In this document: piece after piece, positions 8,571-16,447 of the stretch
Layout: each line of letters begins with the position of its first letter
Position numbering within the stretch: the first letter of the stretch is position 1
Assembly: GCA_963837655.1 (NCBI GenBank)
Contig: CAWIOK010000017.1
Location: 62,001 to 126,000, forward strand
Reading direction: 5' to 3'
Length of the DNA: 64,000 nt
Origin: CAVVSD01 sp963837655
GTDB taxonomy: Bacteria; Actinomycetota; Thermoleophilia; Solirubrobacterales; Solirubrobacteraceae
Translations under genes and position numbers: made by a program
Notes under the pieces: generated by a model
What the model saw: only the letters and a program-made list of their open reading frames with translations
Told to the model about the DNA's origin: nothing
The model's database searches: none

Positions 8571-10371
8571 ACGCTCGCCGGGCCAGCGAGGCGGCCACCA
8601 CTCTGCTGCGGCGGGTCGTGGTGGCCGCTGCCTGACGCACCGGCCCCGTCCATCCGTCGGCGGCCGCCCCGACCGCGCGGCCCTGGGCGTAACGCACGTC
8701 CAGCCGCGCGAGGGCACGCAGGTCCTCGACGTCCTCGACCCCGTCGGCGCACACGTCCGCGTGAAAGCTGCGGGCGAGGCGCACGAGCGATTCGACGAGG
8801 GTCTGCGCGGCGCCGTCCTCGGCCAGCGACTCCACGAGGCCGCGATCGAGCTTGACGAGGTCGGGTCGTACGCGCATGAGCATGCGCAGCGCGCCGTAGC
8901 CGGCGCCCGCGCGGTCGACCGTGACGCGCGCCCCGCGGTGGCGCAGCCGGGCGATCCCCGCGTCGAGTCCCTCGCCGGCGGCGAGCAGTGCCTCCTCGTC
9001 GAGCTCCACCACGATCCCGGCCAGGTCGCCGGGGAGGATCGCCTGCACCTCGTCGGAGTCCAGCGCGTAGGCGGCCACGTTGAGTGCGAGGAACGTGAGG
9101 TCCGGCCTGCCCCGGACGGCGAGCGCCCCGCGCAGCACCTCCGCCTCCAGGCGCGGTCCGAGACCGCATCTGCGCGCCTGTGCCAGCCACGCCGCCGGCG
9201 GGCGGTCGTCGGGGACGGTGAACTGGGGGAGCGCCTCGTGGCCCGCGAGCTCGCCGGTGCGCAGATCCATGATCGGCACGAGCGCGGGTGTCAGCGGCCC
9301 CGCGAGGAGGCCGAGGACCTCCTCGCGCTGCTGCTCGGCGCGCAGGAACCAGCCGGGGACGGGCTCGGCGTCGCGTGCGGGCGCCTGGTGGTCGGCCACG
9401 GCACGCGCGTACAGCTCGTAGCGGCCCTTGCCGGCCCGCTTGGCCGCGTACATCGCGGCGTCGGCCTGGCGCACGAGATCGTCGGCCGTCGCGCCGTCCC
9501 CGCCGATGCTGACCCCGATGGACGGCAGCGCATGATGGGGCCGCCCGGCAAGCTCGTGGGGGGCCGACAGAGCGCTCAGCAGCCGCTCGGCCACCTGGAC
9601 CACCTCCGAGTGCTCCGGCAGACCCTGCAGCAGGACCGCGAACTCGTCGCCACCCAGGCGCGCGGCGGTGTCCATGCCGCGCAGCGTGGAGCGCAGGCGG
9701 TCGGCGACGCCGACGAGCAGCTCGTCGCCCGCCGCGTGCCCGAGCGTGTCGTTGATGCTCTTGAAGTCGTCGAGGTCGACGAACGCCACGGAGACGAGCT
9801 CGTCGTGGCGCGCCGCGCGCTGTAGCGCCTGGGCGATGCGGTCCAGGAAGAGCGCGCGGTTGGGAAGGCCGGTGAGGGGATCGTGCAGCGCGCGGTCGCG
9901 CAGCTGGGACTCCAGCTCGCGCTGCTCGGAGGCGTCGCGCACGCGCAGCACGAGCCCTCGGACCGCGCGGTCGCCGCGCAGGTCGGCGATGCCGACGGCG
10001 ACGGGCAGCCAGAACCCCGCGGGATGGCGGAGCCGCAACGGCAGCTCGCGCGGCGGCTGCGGGTCGGCGAGCGCCTCCAGCGCCGCGGTGTCCTCCGGGT
10101 GGGCGAGCTCGGCGAGCCTCCGGCCGCGCAGGCTCTCCGGCCGGCGTCCGAGCACGTCGTGCACGGCACCGGTGAGACCGTGCAGACGGCCCTCGGCGTC
10201 CAGGACGGCGATCGCGTCGCCCGAGTGCTCGACCAGGGCGCGCAGGAGCGCGTTGTTTCGCCCGCGCCGATGCCAGACCAGGGCTGCGACCCCCAGGAGG
10301 AGGACAGCGACCAGTGCGGCTGCGAGGAGCTCGGGAAGCACGGTCGCCGGGATCTGCATCGTCGTCGGCAT
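8530..10371 (-). CDS. PAS-GGDEF-EAL protein: diguanylate cyclase with a degenerate EAL domain
   Basis: 613 residues: one N-terminal membrane helix (about 10-33), a PAS domain (about 40-150), GGDEF (about 155-330) and an EAL-like domain (about 350-580). The cyclase site RLGGDEFAVL is intact and RGMD five residues before it matches the product-inhibition I-site, so c-di-GMP synthesis with feedback is expected. The EAL part keeps EAL, LNVAAYAL and ELDEEAL, but the metal-binding DDFG motif reads VDRAGAGYG (second Asp is Arg) and AEGVE reads ADGVE, so phosphodiesterase activity is doubtful. The start is ambiguous between ATGs at 10371 and 10359; neither has a clear Shine-Dalgarno. Confidence 0.85.
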   Translation of the reverse strand: MPTTMQIPATVLPELLAAALVAVLLLGVAALVWHRRGRNNALLRALVEHSGDAIAVLDAEGRLHGLTGAVHDVLGRRPESLRGRRLAELAHPEDTAALEALADPQPPRELPLRLRHPAGFWLPVAVGIADLRGDRAVRGLVLRVRDASEQRELESQLRDRALHDPLTGLPNRALFLDRIAQALQRAARHDELVSVAFVDLDDFKSINDTLGHAAGDELLVGVADRLRSTLRGMDTAARLGGDEFAVLLQGLPEHSEVVQVAERLLSALSAPHELAGRPHHALPSIGVSIGGDGATADDLVRQADAAMYAAKRAGKGRYELYARAVADHQAPARDAEPVPGWFLRAEQQREEVLGLLAGPLTPALVPIMDLRTGELAGHEALPQFTVPDDRPPAAWLAQARRCGLGPRLEAEVLRGALAVRGRPDLTFLALNVAAYALDSDEVQAILPGDLAGIVVELDEEALLAAGEGLDAGIARLRHRGARVTVDRAGAGYGALRMLMRVRPDLVKLDRGLVESLAEDGAAQTLVESLVRLARSFHADVCADGVEDVEDLRALARLDVRYAQGRAVGAAADGWTGPVRQAAATTTRRSRVVAASLARRASTAPPETATKPSP

Positions 10372-10443
10372 CGGGCGTGCACGGGCCCGGCTGGAGGCTT
10401 CTCGACGCGAACTGGCCAGGAGGGGGATGCGTACGCTCTGCTG

Positions 10444-11628
10444 GTGTCCAAGCCCCTGGATCCCGGCCTGAAGGCGCTCGTCGCGCTGGTCTCCGCGATC
10501 GTGCTGTGCGACACGATCTTCTACAGCGCGATCACCCCGCTGCTCCCCACGTACGCGGACGAGCTCGGCATCTCCAAGACCGGCGCGGGCATCCTCGAGG
10601 CCACGTACGCGGCGGGCACGCTGCTGGGCGCGATCCCGGCCGGAATGCTGGCCGCGCGGGTCGGCGTCCGGCCGACGGTGCTGGTGGGACTCGCGCTGCT
10701 CGGGGTCTCGAGCCTCGTCTTCGGGATCGCGAACTCGATCCACCTTCTCGATTTCGCACGCTTCCTGCAGGGCGTCGGCGGAGCGTGCTCGTGGGCCGGC
10801 GCGCTGGCCTGGCTCATCGCCAAGGCACCGGCGGACCGCCGCGGCGAGCTCATCGGCACGACGATGGGCGCCGCGATCGTCGGCGCCCTGCTCGGGCCCG
10901 CGCTGGGCGCGCTCGCCGAGGGCATCGGCACGGCGCCGGTGTTCTCGCTCGCGGCGGTGCTCGCCGTCGTCCTCGCCGGCCTCTCGCTGCGTATCCCCGC
11001 GCCTGTGCGGTCCGGTGCGGCCGATCCGCGCAGCATGGTGCGCGCCGCCCGGGATCCGCGGGTGGCGGGCGGGATGGCGCTCACGGCGCTGCCGGGGGTG
11101 CTCTTCGCGGCGATCGGCGTGCTCGGCCCGCTGCGCCTCGACGAGCTCGGCGCGGGCTCGCTGGCGATCGGCGCGACGTTCGTCGCCGCGTCCGCGTGCG
11201 AGGCCATCAGCTCGCCGCTGGTGGGCAGGGCGTCCGACCGTCTGGGAAGGCTCGCCCCGATCCGCGTCGGGCTGCTGTGCGCCGCGCCGCTGCTGCTGCT
11301 CGTCCCGCATCCGCAGACGGCGTGGATCGTGGCGGGGCTCATCGTCCTCATCGGCCCGGCGGTGGGCGCGTCGTGGGCGCCCGCCATGGCGCTGCTCGCC
11401 GACGGCGTCGAGGCGCGCGGCGTCAACGTCGCGATGGGGTTCTCGCTCGTGAACGCGGCCTGGGGCATCGGGCACGTGACCGGCGGCGCGGGCGGCGGGG
11501 CGCTGGCCGATGCGGCGGGCGACGACGCGACGTTCGTCGCGCTGGCCGCCCTGTGTCTCGTGGTCGCGCTCATCCTCGTGCGGGCGCAGACCCGCCAGAC
11601 GCGGGGGAGAGAGGTGCTGGCCTCATGA
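10444..11628 (+). CDS. MFS transporter (DHA1-like drug or metabolite exporter)
   Basis: 394 residues with about 12 membrane helices. The cytoplasmic loop after helix 2 (MLAARVGVRPTVLVG) and the repeat in the second half (LVGRASDRLGRLAP) are MFS loop signatures. Substrate is not predictable. GTG 10444 is the first usual start in frame, but the strong AGGAGG (10418-10423) lies 20 bases ahead, so a CTG at 10438 or 10441 could be the true start. The stop overlaps the next ATG (ATGA), forming an operon with the HipA-like and DUF3037-PdxH genes. Confidence 0.8.
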   Translation: MSKPLDPGLKALVALVSAIVLCDTIFYSAITPLLPTYADELGISKTGAGILEATYAAGTLLGAIPAGMLAARVGVRPTVLVGLALLGVSSLVFGIANSIHLLDFARFLQGVGGACSWAGALAWLIAKAPADRRGELIGTTMGAAIVGALLGPALGALAEGIGTAPVFSLAAVLAVVLAGLSLRIPAPVRSGAADPRSMVRAARDPRVAGGMALTALPGVLFAAIGVLGPLRLDELGAGSLAIGATFVAASACEAISSPLVGRASDRLGRLAPIRVGLLCAAPLLLLVPHPQTAWIVAGLIVLIGPAVGASWAPAMALLADGVEARGVNVAMGFSLVNAAWGIGHVTGGAGGGALADAAGDDATFVALAALCLVVALILVRAQTRQTRGREVLAS

Positions 11629-12404
11629 GCGCGCCGGCCTTCGCGCCCCTGCGCACTGTCACCGCGACGCGCTACGTCACACCGTTGCGGGAGGGCGGCT
11701 CGCTTCCCGCGCTCGTGGAGGCCGACGACGACGGGCTGTACGTCCTGAAGTTCCGCGGCGCCGGACAGGGGCCCAAGGCGCTCGTGGCCGAGCTCGTCGG
11801 CGGCGAGATCGCCCGCGCGGTGGGCCTGCGGGTCCCCGAGATCGTCCTGATCGAGCTCGATCCCGAGCTGGCCAGGGCGGAGCCCGACCCGGAGATCCAG
11901 GACCTCATCCGCGCCAGCGGAGGAGTGAACGTGGCTTTGGACTACCTCCCCGGCTCGCTGCCGTTCGTCCCGAGCAGCGCCCACCCACCCGAGTCCCCGG
12001 ACCCGGTGTTCGCGGCCGACGTCGTGTGGCTCGACGCGTTCCTGACGAACGTGGACCGCACGGCCCGCAACCCCAACCTCCTGCGCTGGCACGGCAACAT
12101 CTGGCTCATCGACCACGGCGCCGCGCTCTATCTGCAGCACGCCGGCCTGGATCCGCTGCTGCACGCGCGACGCCCGTTCCCGTCGATCGCCGACCACGTG
12201 CTGCTGCCCTTCGCGGGATCGATCGCCGAGGCCGACGCCCGCCTCGCGCCGCGGCTGTCCGAGACCCGCATCGCGGAGATCGTCGGCGCGGTGCCCGAGG
12301 ACTGGGTGGAGGGGACGGGCCGCGACGCCTACGTCGAGTACCTGTCGCGCCGGCTGGCGGCGCCCCGGCTGTTCGGAGAGGAGGCCGACGCTGTCCGGTC
12401 GTGA
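11625..12404 (+). CDS. HipA-like kinase family protein
   Basis: 259 residues. The N-terminal nucleotide-binding half (YVLKFRGAGQGPKALVAEL) and the kinase core (VWLDAFLTNVDRTARNPNLL, then NIWLIDHGAAL) match the short stand-alone HipA-like family that in actinobacteria commonly neighbours a DUF3037 gene. Translation is coupled to the MFS gene (4-base overlap), and the next gene starts 14 bases before this stop. No HipB-like antitoxin is present, so a classical toxin-antitoxin module is unlikely. Substrate unknown. Confidence 0.75.
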   Translation: MSAPAFAPLRTVTATRYVTPLREGGSLPALVEADDDGLYVLKFRGAGQGPKALVAELVGGEIARAVGLRVPEIVLIELDPELARAEPDPEIQDLIRASGGVNVALDYLPGSLPFVPSSAHPPESPDPVFAADVVWLDAFLTNVDRTARNPNLLRWHGNIWLIDHGAALYLQHAGLDPLLHARRPFPSIADHVLLPFAGSIAEADARLAPRLSETRIAEIVGAVPEDWVEGTGRDAYVEYLSRRLAAPRLFGEEADAVRS

Positions 12405-13419
12405 GCAGTTCCAGTACCTCGTCCTCCGGGTCGTGCCGGACGTCGAGCGCGGCGAGAGCGTCAACGTGGGCGTCGTCGTGTACTGCCGCCGACGCGGCTT
12501 CCTGGAGGCGAAGGTGCAGCTGCCGGCGGGCCGCCTCGGCGCGCTGGCTCCACAGCTCGAGCAGGGCGTCGTGCGCGCGCACCTCGACACGTTGGCGGGC
12601 GTCGCGGCGGGCGATCCCGACGCGGGGCCCGTGGCGCGGATGGACGCGTCGGAGCGCTTCGGCTGGCTCGCCGCGCCGTCGAGCACGATCGTGCAGCCCT
12701 CGGCGGTGCACACGGGCCTGTGCGACGACCCGGCCGCCGAGCTGGCGCGGCTGTTCGACCGGCTCGTCGGCTCCGCGCCCGACCTCGCGTCGATGCGCGA
12801 GACGTACGCGCTCGCAGGCCTCACCGAGGATGACCTCGCGCCGACCTGGCATGAGCAGGCGCAGCGGTGGGTGGCCGAGGCCGTGGCGGCCCGGGTCCAC
12901 GAGCCCAATGCCATGACGTTCGCGACCGCCAACGCGATCGGCCGGCCGACGGCGCGTACCGTCCTGTTGAAGGGCCTCGACCATCGCGGCTTCGTCCTGT
13001 TCACCAACCGCAGGTCGCGCAAGGGCCGCGAGGCGCTTGCGAACCCGCGGGCAGCGCTCGTCCTGCCCTGGCTGGCCCTGCAGCGCCAGATCCTCGTGAC
13101 CGGCGCGGTGAGCGTCGTGTCCGAGGAGGAGTCCGACGCCTACTGGGCGAGCCGCCCGCGGGGATCGCAGATCGCGGCCGCCGCCAGCCCGCAGTCGTCG
13201 GTCGTCGCCTCGCGGGCGGAGCTCGAGGAGCTGTGGGCGCGGCTGGCCGAGCGCCACCCCGACGGGACGACGGTCCCGCGCCCGCCGCACTGGGGCGGGC
13301 TGCGGGTAACACCGGACTCCGTGGAGCTGTGGCAGGGCCGTCCGAACCGCCTGCACGACCGCTTGCGCTACCGGCGAACCGAGGCCGGCGACTGGGTCGT
13401 GGAGCGCCTGGCGCCCTAG
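12391..13419 (+). CDS. DUF3037 domain fused to pyridoxamine/pyridoxine 5'-phosphate oxidase (PdxH-like), probable CTG start
   Basis: One uninterrupted frame encodes an N-terminal DUF3037 domain (YLVLRVVPDVERGESVNVG onward, about 1-125) and a full PdxH-like flavoprotein (about 130-342; EPNAMTFATANAIGRPTART, VLFTNRRSRKG, RPPHWGGLRVTPD). PdxH oxidises PNP/PMP to pyridoxal phosphate with FMN. CTG 12391 is preferred: GGAGAGGAGG (12375-12384) lies 6 bases upstream and it yields the complete domain (LSGREQFQYLVLRV); GTG 12433 would delete its first strand. The in-frame ATG 12793 at the domain boundary has no ribosome site, favouring a true fusion. Confidence 0.8.
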   Translation: MSGREQFQYLVLRVVPDVERGESVNVGVVVYCRRRGFLEAKVQLPAGRLGALAPQLEQGVVRAHLDTLAGVAAGDPDAGPVARMDASERFGWLAAPSSTIVQPSAVHTGLCDDPAAELARLFDRLVGSAPDLASMRETYALAGLTEDDLAPTWHEQAQRWVAEAVAARVHEPNAMTFATANAIGRPTARTVLLKGLDHRGFVLFTNRRSRKGREALANPRAALVLPWLALQRQILVTGAVSVVSEEESDAYWASRPRGSQIAAAASPQSSVVASRAELEELWARLAERHPDGTTVPRPPHWGGLRVTPDSVELWQGRPNRLHDRLRYRRTEAGDWVVERLAP

Positions 13420-13931
13420 CTGCGGGGTCCGTTGATGATCGCCGAGTTGGCGAGCCGGATGAGCTCGCGGCGCTCGGTGCTCTGCGTGCCGACGCGGGCC
13501 TGGATGGTGAAGAGCCTGCCGCGCTCGCGCCACTGGATCTGCGGCGGTGCGCAGGAGGCTCCGCAGCCCGTTGGCGTGAACCAGCCCGTGCGGCCGTTGG
13601 ACAGGGCGACGCGCCGGCGTCCGATCGGCTCCCCGCCCTTCTCGGCGCCGAACGACGCGACGAAGCACGCGGTGGCGCCCCCGCAGTCCGGCGCCGCCGC
13701 GAGCTCGAGGTCCCAGCCGGCCCGGGTCGTCCCGCCGCTGGAGTAGACGCGGGTCCCCTCGACCGTCATGCGGCTCGGGAGGAGCACGGGGCCCTTCGCG
13801 CGAGCGTTGATGCGGTCGATCTTCGTGGCGAACGTCGCGGGCGGCACGACGGTCACGGTGTCCTGAGCGACGGCCGGGACGGCGAGGAGCACGGCCGCCA
13901 GCGCGACCGCGGGGACGATGCGGCGGAGCAT
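13416..13931 (-). CDS. Small exported protein of unknown function
   Basis: 171 residues from ATG 13931, opening with a Sec signal peptide (MLRRIVPAVALAAVLLAVPAVAQ, cleavage probably after AVA). The mature part is beta-rich with Cys pairs (PDCGGATACF; GCGASC) that could form disulfides outside the membrane, including GRTGWFTPTGCG. I do not recognise a family. It is divergent from the cupin gene (25-base gap) and convergent with the PdxH fusion (4-base overlap). Confidence 0.65.
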   Translation of the reverse strand: MLRRIVPAVALAAVLLAVPAVAQDTVTVVPPATFATKIDRINARAKGPVLLPSRMTVEGTRVYSSGGTTRAGWDLELAAAPDCGGATACFVASFGAEKGGEPIGRRRVALSNGRTGWFTPTGCGASCAPPQIQWRERGRLFTIQARVGTQSTERRELIRLANSAIINGPRS

Positions 13932-13956
13932 GGCGCGGCACCCTACTCTCGGGAAC

Positions 13957-14322
13957 GTGCCCAAGCTCATCTCCGCCCCGGTGCGCGTCGAGGCCGCCGG
14001 CACCAAGCCGAAGCTCATCGACGAGTACGTCGGGATCCCCTCGCTGGGCGATCGTCGCGTGAGCGTCGCGCACATGCGGTCCCCCGGCGGCTGGGTCGAG
14101 CCCGGCCAGCGGCCGGACTTCGACGAGTACACGGTCGTGCTCGCCGGGACGCTGCATCTCGAGCACGAGGACGGCGCGCTGGACGTGAGCGCCGGCCAGG
14201 CGGTGCTGGTCCGCGGCGGCGAGTGGGTGCGCTACTCGACCCCGGGAGACGACGGCGCCGAGTACATCGCCGTCTGCCTCCCGGCGTTCTCCCCGGACAC
14301 GGTCCATCGCGACGCCGACTGA
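13957..14322 (+). CDS. Cupin-domain protein
   Basis: 121 residues from GTG 13957 (VPKLISAPVRVEAAGTKPK). A single cupin barrel is suggested by PGQRPDFDEYTVVLAGTLHLEHEDG and GQAVLVRGGEWVRYSTPG, although the usual metal His pair is not obvious, so binding may be altered. Function unknown. Promoters for this gene and the divergent exported protein share a 25-base gap. Confidence 0.65.
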   Translation: MPKLISAPVRVEAAGTKPKLIDEYVGIPSLGDRRVSVAHMRSPGGWVEPGQRPDFDEYTVVLAGTLHLEHEDGALDVSAGQAVLVRGGEWVRYSTPGDDGAEYIAVCLPAFSPDTVHRDAD

Positions 14323-14350
14323 GCACCGGGCACCGCAGGCCTCTCCGGCC

Positions 14351-15031
14351 TTGCGCGAGTCGCTCCGCGAGCGGCTGCGCGTCCTGAGTGGCCGCGAGCC
14401 GCTGCCCGAGATCCTCGACCTGACGGCCGACGTCATCCAGCTCGGGGACCGTCCGGCGACGGTCGCGCGACCCGCCGACTGGGCGGTGCTGCGCGAGGCC
14501 GAGGCCGCCGAGGGACGCGAACCGCCGTACTGGGCGATCCTCTGGCCCAGCGGGGAGGCGCTCGCGGACGCCGTCGCGGCCACCCCGCCGGCGCCGGGCG
14601 CGCGCGTGCTGGAGCTGGGCTGCGGGCTGGCGCTGCCGAGCCTCGCCGCGGCGCGCGCGGGGGCGCAGGTCCTCGCGACCGACGGGTCGACCGACGCGAT
14701 CGCCTTCGCCGCGCACACACTCGCCCTGGACGAGCAGGTCGGCGAGGTCGCCGCGATCGACTGGCGCGAGCCGCGCTGGCTGCTCGAGCAGGGCCCGTGG
14801 GACCTCGTGCTGGCGGCCGACGTCCTCTACCTGCGGGCGAACGTCCGCCTGCTGGTGGATCTGCTGCCGAAGCTCGTCGCGCCAGGCGGGCAGACGTGGA
14901 TCGCCGATCCGGGCCGCGCGGGCGCGTCGGAGATGCTCGAGCAGGCTCGGGCACGGTGGGACATCGCGTCATCGGTCTCGCCGCGGCAGGAGGCGGTGAC
15001 GGTGCACCGCCTGACGCTCAGGGTCACCTGA
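14351..15031 (+). CDS. Class I SAM-dependent methyltransferase (lysine-methyltransferase-like fold)
   Basis: 226 residues from TTG 14351. The SAM-binding motif LELGCGLALPSLAAARAGA and the following ATDGSTDAI loop are clear; PPYWAILWPSGEAL upstream and DLVLAADVLYLRAN downstream match the METTL21/ETFB-lysine-methyltransferase-like group. The target is not predictable. TTG is the first plausible start; no strong Shine-Dalgarno is visible. Confidence 0.75.
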   Translation: MRESLRERLRVLSGREPLPEILDLTADVIQLGDRPATVARPADWAVLREAEAAEGREPPYWAILWPSGEALADAVAATPPAPGARVLELGCGLALPSLAAARAGAQVLATDGSTDAIAFAAHTLALDEQVGEVAAIDWREPRWLLEQGPWDLVLAADVLYLRANVRLLVDLLPKLVAPGGQTWIADPGRAGASEMLEQARARWDIASSVSPRQEAVTVHRLTLRVT

Positions 15032-15212
15032 TCGCGAGTAGGGTCGCTGCCACCGCGGCAGACGCGTCCACGACGCGCTGCGCGCGATCGGCGCTCGTCG
15101 AAGTAGGGGGAAGGGGACCGGCTGGGCGGTCACCCGCCACCCGGTCGCACGCAACGCCTCCACGATGCGATGGCCCTCCTCGGACGCACACCCGAAGTGT
15201 GGACCCCCGATC
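15032..15212. other. Intergenic stretch upstream of the trpS leader
   Basis: No convincing gene in either direction. It contains a weak hairpin, CTGCC/GGCAG around ACCGC (15047-15061), possibly a terminator for the methyltransferase, and AGTGT (15196-15200), which is inverted to ACACT inside the -10 box of the leader promoter and could be part of an operator. Confidence 0.4.
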
Positions 15213-15218
15213 TACACT
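15213..15218 (+). promoter_or_regulatory. Promoter -10 box for the trpS leader transcript
   Basis: TACACT fits the TAnnnT -10 pattern and ends 6 bases before the leader ATG, so the transcript would be leaderless or nearly so. No good -35 hexamer is visible. Confidence 0.45.
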
Positions 15219-15224
15219 CCGCAT

Positions 15225-15266
15225 ATGAGCCGCAGCGCATACACGTGCTGGTGGTGGCTGCACTAG
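15225..15266 (+). CDS. Tryptophan leader peptide (13 residues, three consecutive Trp codons)
   Basis: ATG-AGC-CGC through TGG-TGG-TGG-CTG-CAC-TAG encodes MSRSAYTCWWWLH. Three Trp codons in a row immediately before the stop, placed 110 bases upstream of the tryptophanyl-tRNA synthetase gene and overlapping mutually exclusive hairpins, is the signature of ribosome-mediated attenuation: scarce Trp-tRNA stalls the ribosome on the Trp run. It is a sensor, not a functional protein. Confidence 0.85.
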   Translation: MSRSAYTCWWWLH

Positions 15267-15316
15267 CGCAGCCCGGCTCATCCATCCATGCCGACCGGCT
15301 GCCCTCGCGAGCGGCC
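15225..15316 (+). promoter_or_regulatory. Tryptophan attenuator upstream of trpS (four competing RNA segments)
   Basis: Segment 1 GGCTGC (15256-15261) overlaps the last Trp codon; segment 2 GCAGCC (15268-15273); segment 3 GGCTGC (15297-15302), identical to segment 1; segment 4 GCGGCC (15311-15316). 1:2, 2:3 and 3:4 each give 6 bp and exclude one another; 2:3 gains GG/CC with one bulged C. An extra 8-bp stem ATGAGCCG/CGGCTCAT (15225-15232/15274-15281) can enclose 1:2. A ribosome stalled at Trp codons frees segment 2 to pair with 3; a ribosome reaching the stop covers 1-2 and lets 3:4 form. 3:4 lacks a U-run, so it may terminate imperfectly. Confidence 0.75.
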
Positions 15317-15376
15317 TGTCGCACCGGATTCACGACACGCGCCCGCCCGGGCAACCCATCTCCCGAGGAGCACCGC

Positions 15377-16447
15377 GTGTCCCACCCAGAACCCCATCGT
15401 GTCCTGACCGGCGACCGTCCGACCGGCCCGCTGCACCTGGGCCACTACTTCGGCACCCTGCGCAACCGCGTACGGCTGCAGGACGACGGCGCCGACCTGC
15501 TGGTCCTCGTCGCCGACCTCCAGACGATCATCGACCGCGACAGCCCGGCGTCGCTGCCCGAGGACGTCGACGGGCTGCTGGCCGACCACCTTGCCGTCGG
15601 CATCGACCCGGACCGGGCATCGATCTTCGCCCACTCCCAGGTCGAGGCGCTCAACGCGCTGCTCGTGCCGTTCCTGAGCCTGGTCAGCGTCGCGGAGCTC
15701 TCGCGCAACCCGACCGTCAAGGAGGAGCTCGCGGCCGCGGGGCTGGCGTCGATGCCGGGCCTCATGTTCACCTACCCCGTCCATCAGGCCGCCGACATCC
15801 TGTTCTGCAAGGCCACGCTGGTCCCGGTGGGGCGCGACCAGCTGCCCCATCTCGAGCTCGCCAGGCTGATCGCCCGCCGCTTCAACCGCCGCTACAGCCC
15901 GGATCGCGCCCTGTTTCCCGAGCCCGCCCCGCTGCTCGGCGACGCGCCCGCGCTGCTAGGCACGGACGGGCAGAAGATGAGCAAGAGCCGCGGCAACGCG
16001 ATCGCCATCAGCGCGACCGCCGACGAGACGGCGCGGCTGATCGCGGCCGCCAGGACGGACGCCGAGCGCCACATCACCTACGACCCGTCGCGACGACCCG
16101 AGGTGTCCAACCTCGTCCTGCTCGCCGCGCTCTGCCTGGACCGTCGGCCCGAGGACGTCGCGGCGGAGATCGGCGGCCGCGGCAGCCAAGCGCTCAAGCG
16201 CCTGGTCAGCGACGCAGTCAACGAGCGGTTCCGCGACATCCGCGCACGCCGCGCCGAGCTGGCCGGCGACCGCGGGTACCTGCGCCGGATCCTCCGCGAC
16301 GGGACGGCGCGGGCACGGGAGATCGCCGACGACACGCTGCGGGACGTCCGCGCACACATGCACACGGACTACCCGGCCCCCGCGCCTACGCGGCCTGCGC
16401 TGCCGCCTCGGCCTCGTCGCGCTGCTCGCGCCGCCAGGACAGCGTGA
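15377..16447 (+). CDS. trpS: Tryptophanyl-tRNA synthetase
   Basis: 356 residues, a class I aminoacyl-tRNA synthetase charging tRNA-Trp in the cytoplasm. GTG 15377 follows GAGGAG (15365-15370) by 6 bases. The HIGH-like signature is TGPLHLGHYFGTL and the KMSKS loop is intact (KMSKSRGN, about 199). The Pro/Arg/Ala-rich tail after about residue 335 overlaps the 3' end of terC by 62 bases and is probably not part of the fold. Expression should rise on tryptophan starvation through the leader attenuator. In actinobacteria with two TrpRS types such a controlled copy can be an auxiliary or antibiotic-tolerant one; whether another exists is not visible here. Confidence 0.95.
   Translation: MSHPEPHRVLTGDRPTGPLHLGHYFGTLRNRVRLQDDGADLLVLVADLQTIIDRDSPASLPEDVDGLLADHLAVGIDPDRASIFAHSQVEALNALLVPFLSLVSVAELSRNPTVKEELAAAGLASMPGLMFTYPVHQAADILFCKATLVPVGRDQLPHLELARLIARRFNRRYSPDRALFPEPAPLLGDAPALLGTDGQKMSKSRGNAIAISATADETARLIAAARTDAERHITYDPSRRPEVSNLVLLAALCLDRRPEDVAAEIGGRGSQALKRLVSDAVNERFRDIRARRAELAGDRGYLRRILRDGTARAREIADDTLRDVRAHMHTDYPAPAPTRPALPPRPRRAARAARTA

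Noticed and set aside
11625..12404. HipBA toxin-antitoxin pair
   Set aside because: No HipB-like gene lies next to it. The neighbouring DUF3037 and MFS genes fit the stand-alone HipA-like family.
15181..15376. T-box riboswitch in front of trpS
   Set aside because: No specifier stem, AG bulge or conserved T-box sequence was found. The Trp-rich leader peptide and competing hairpins explain the region better.
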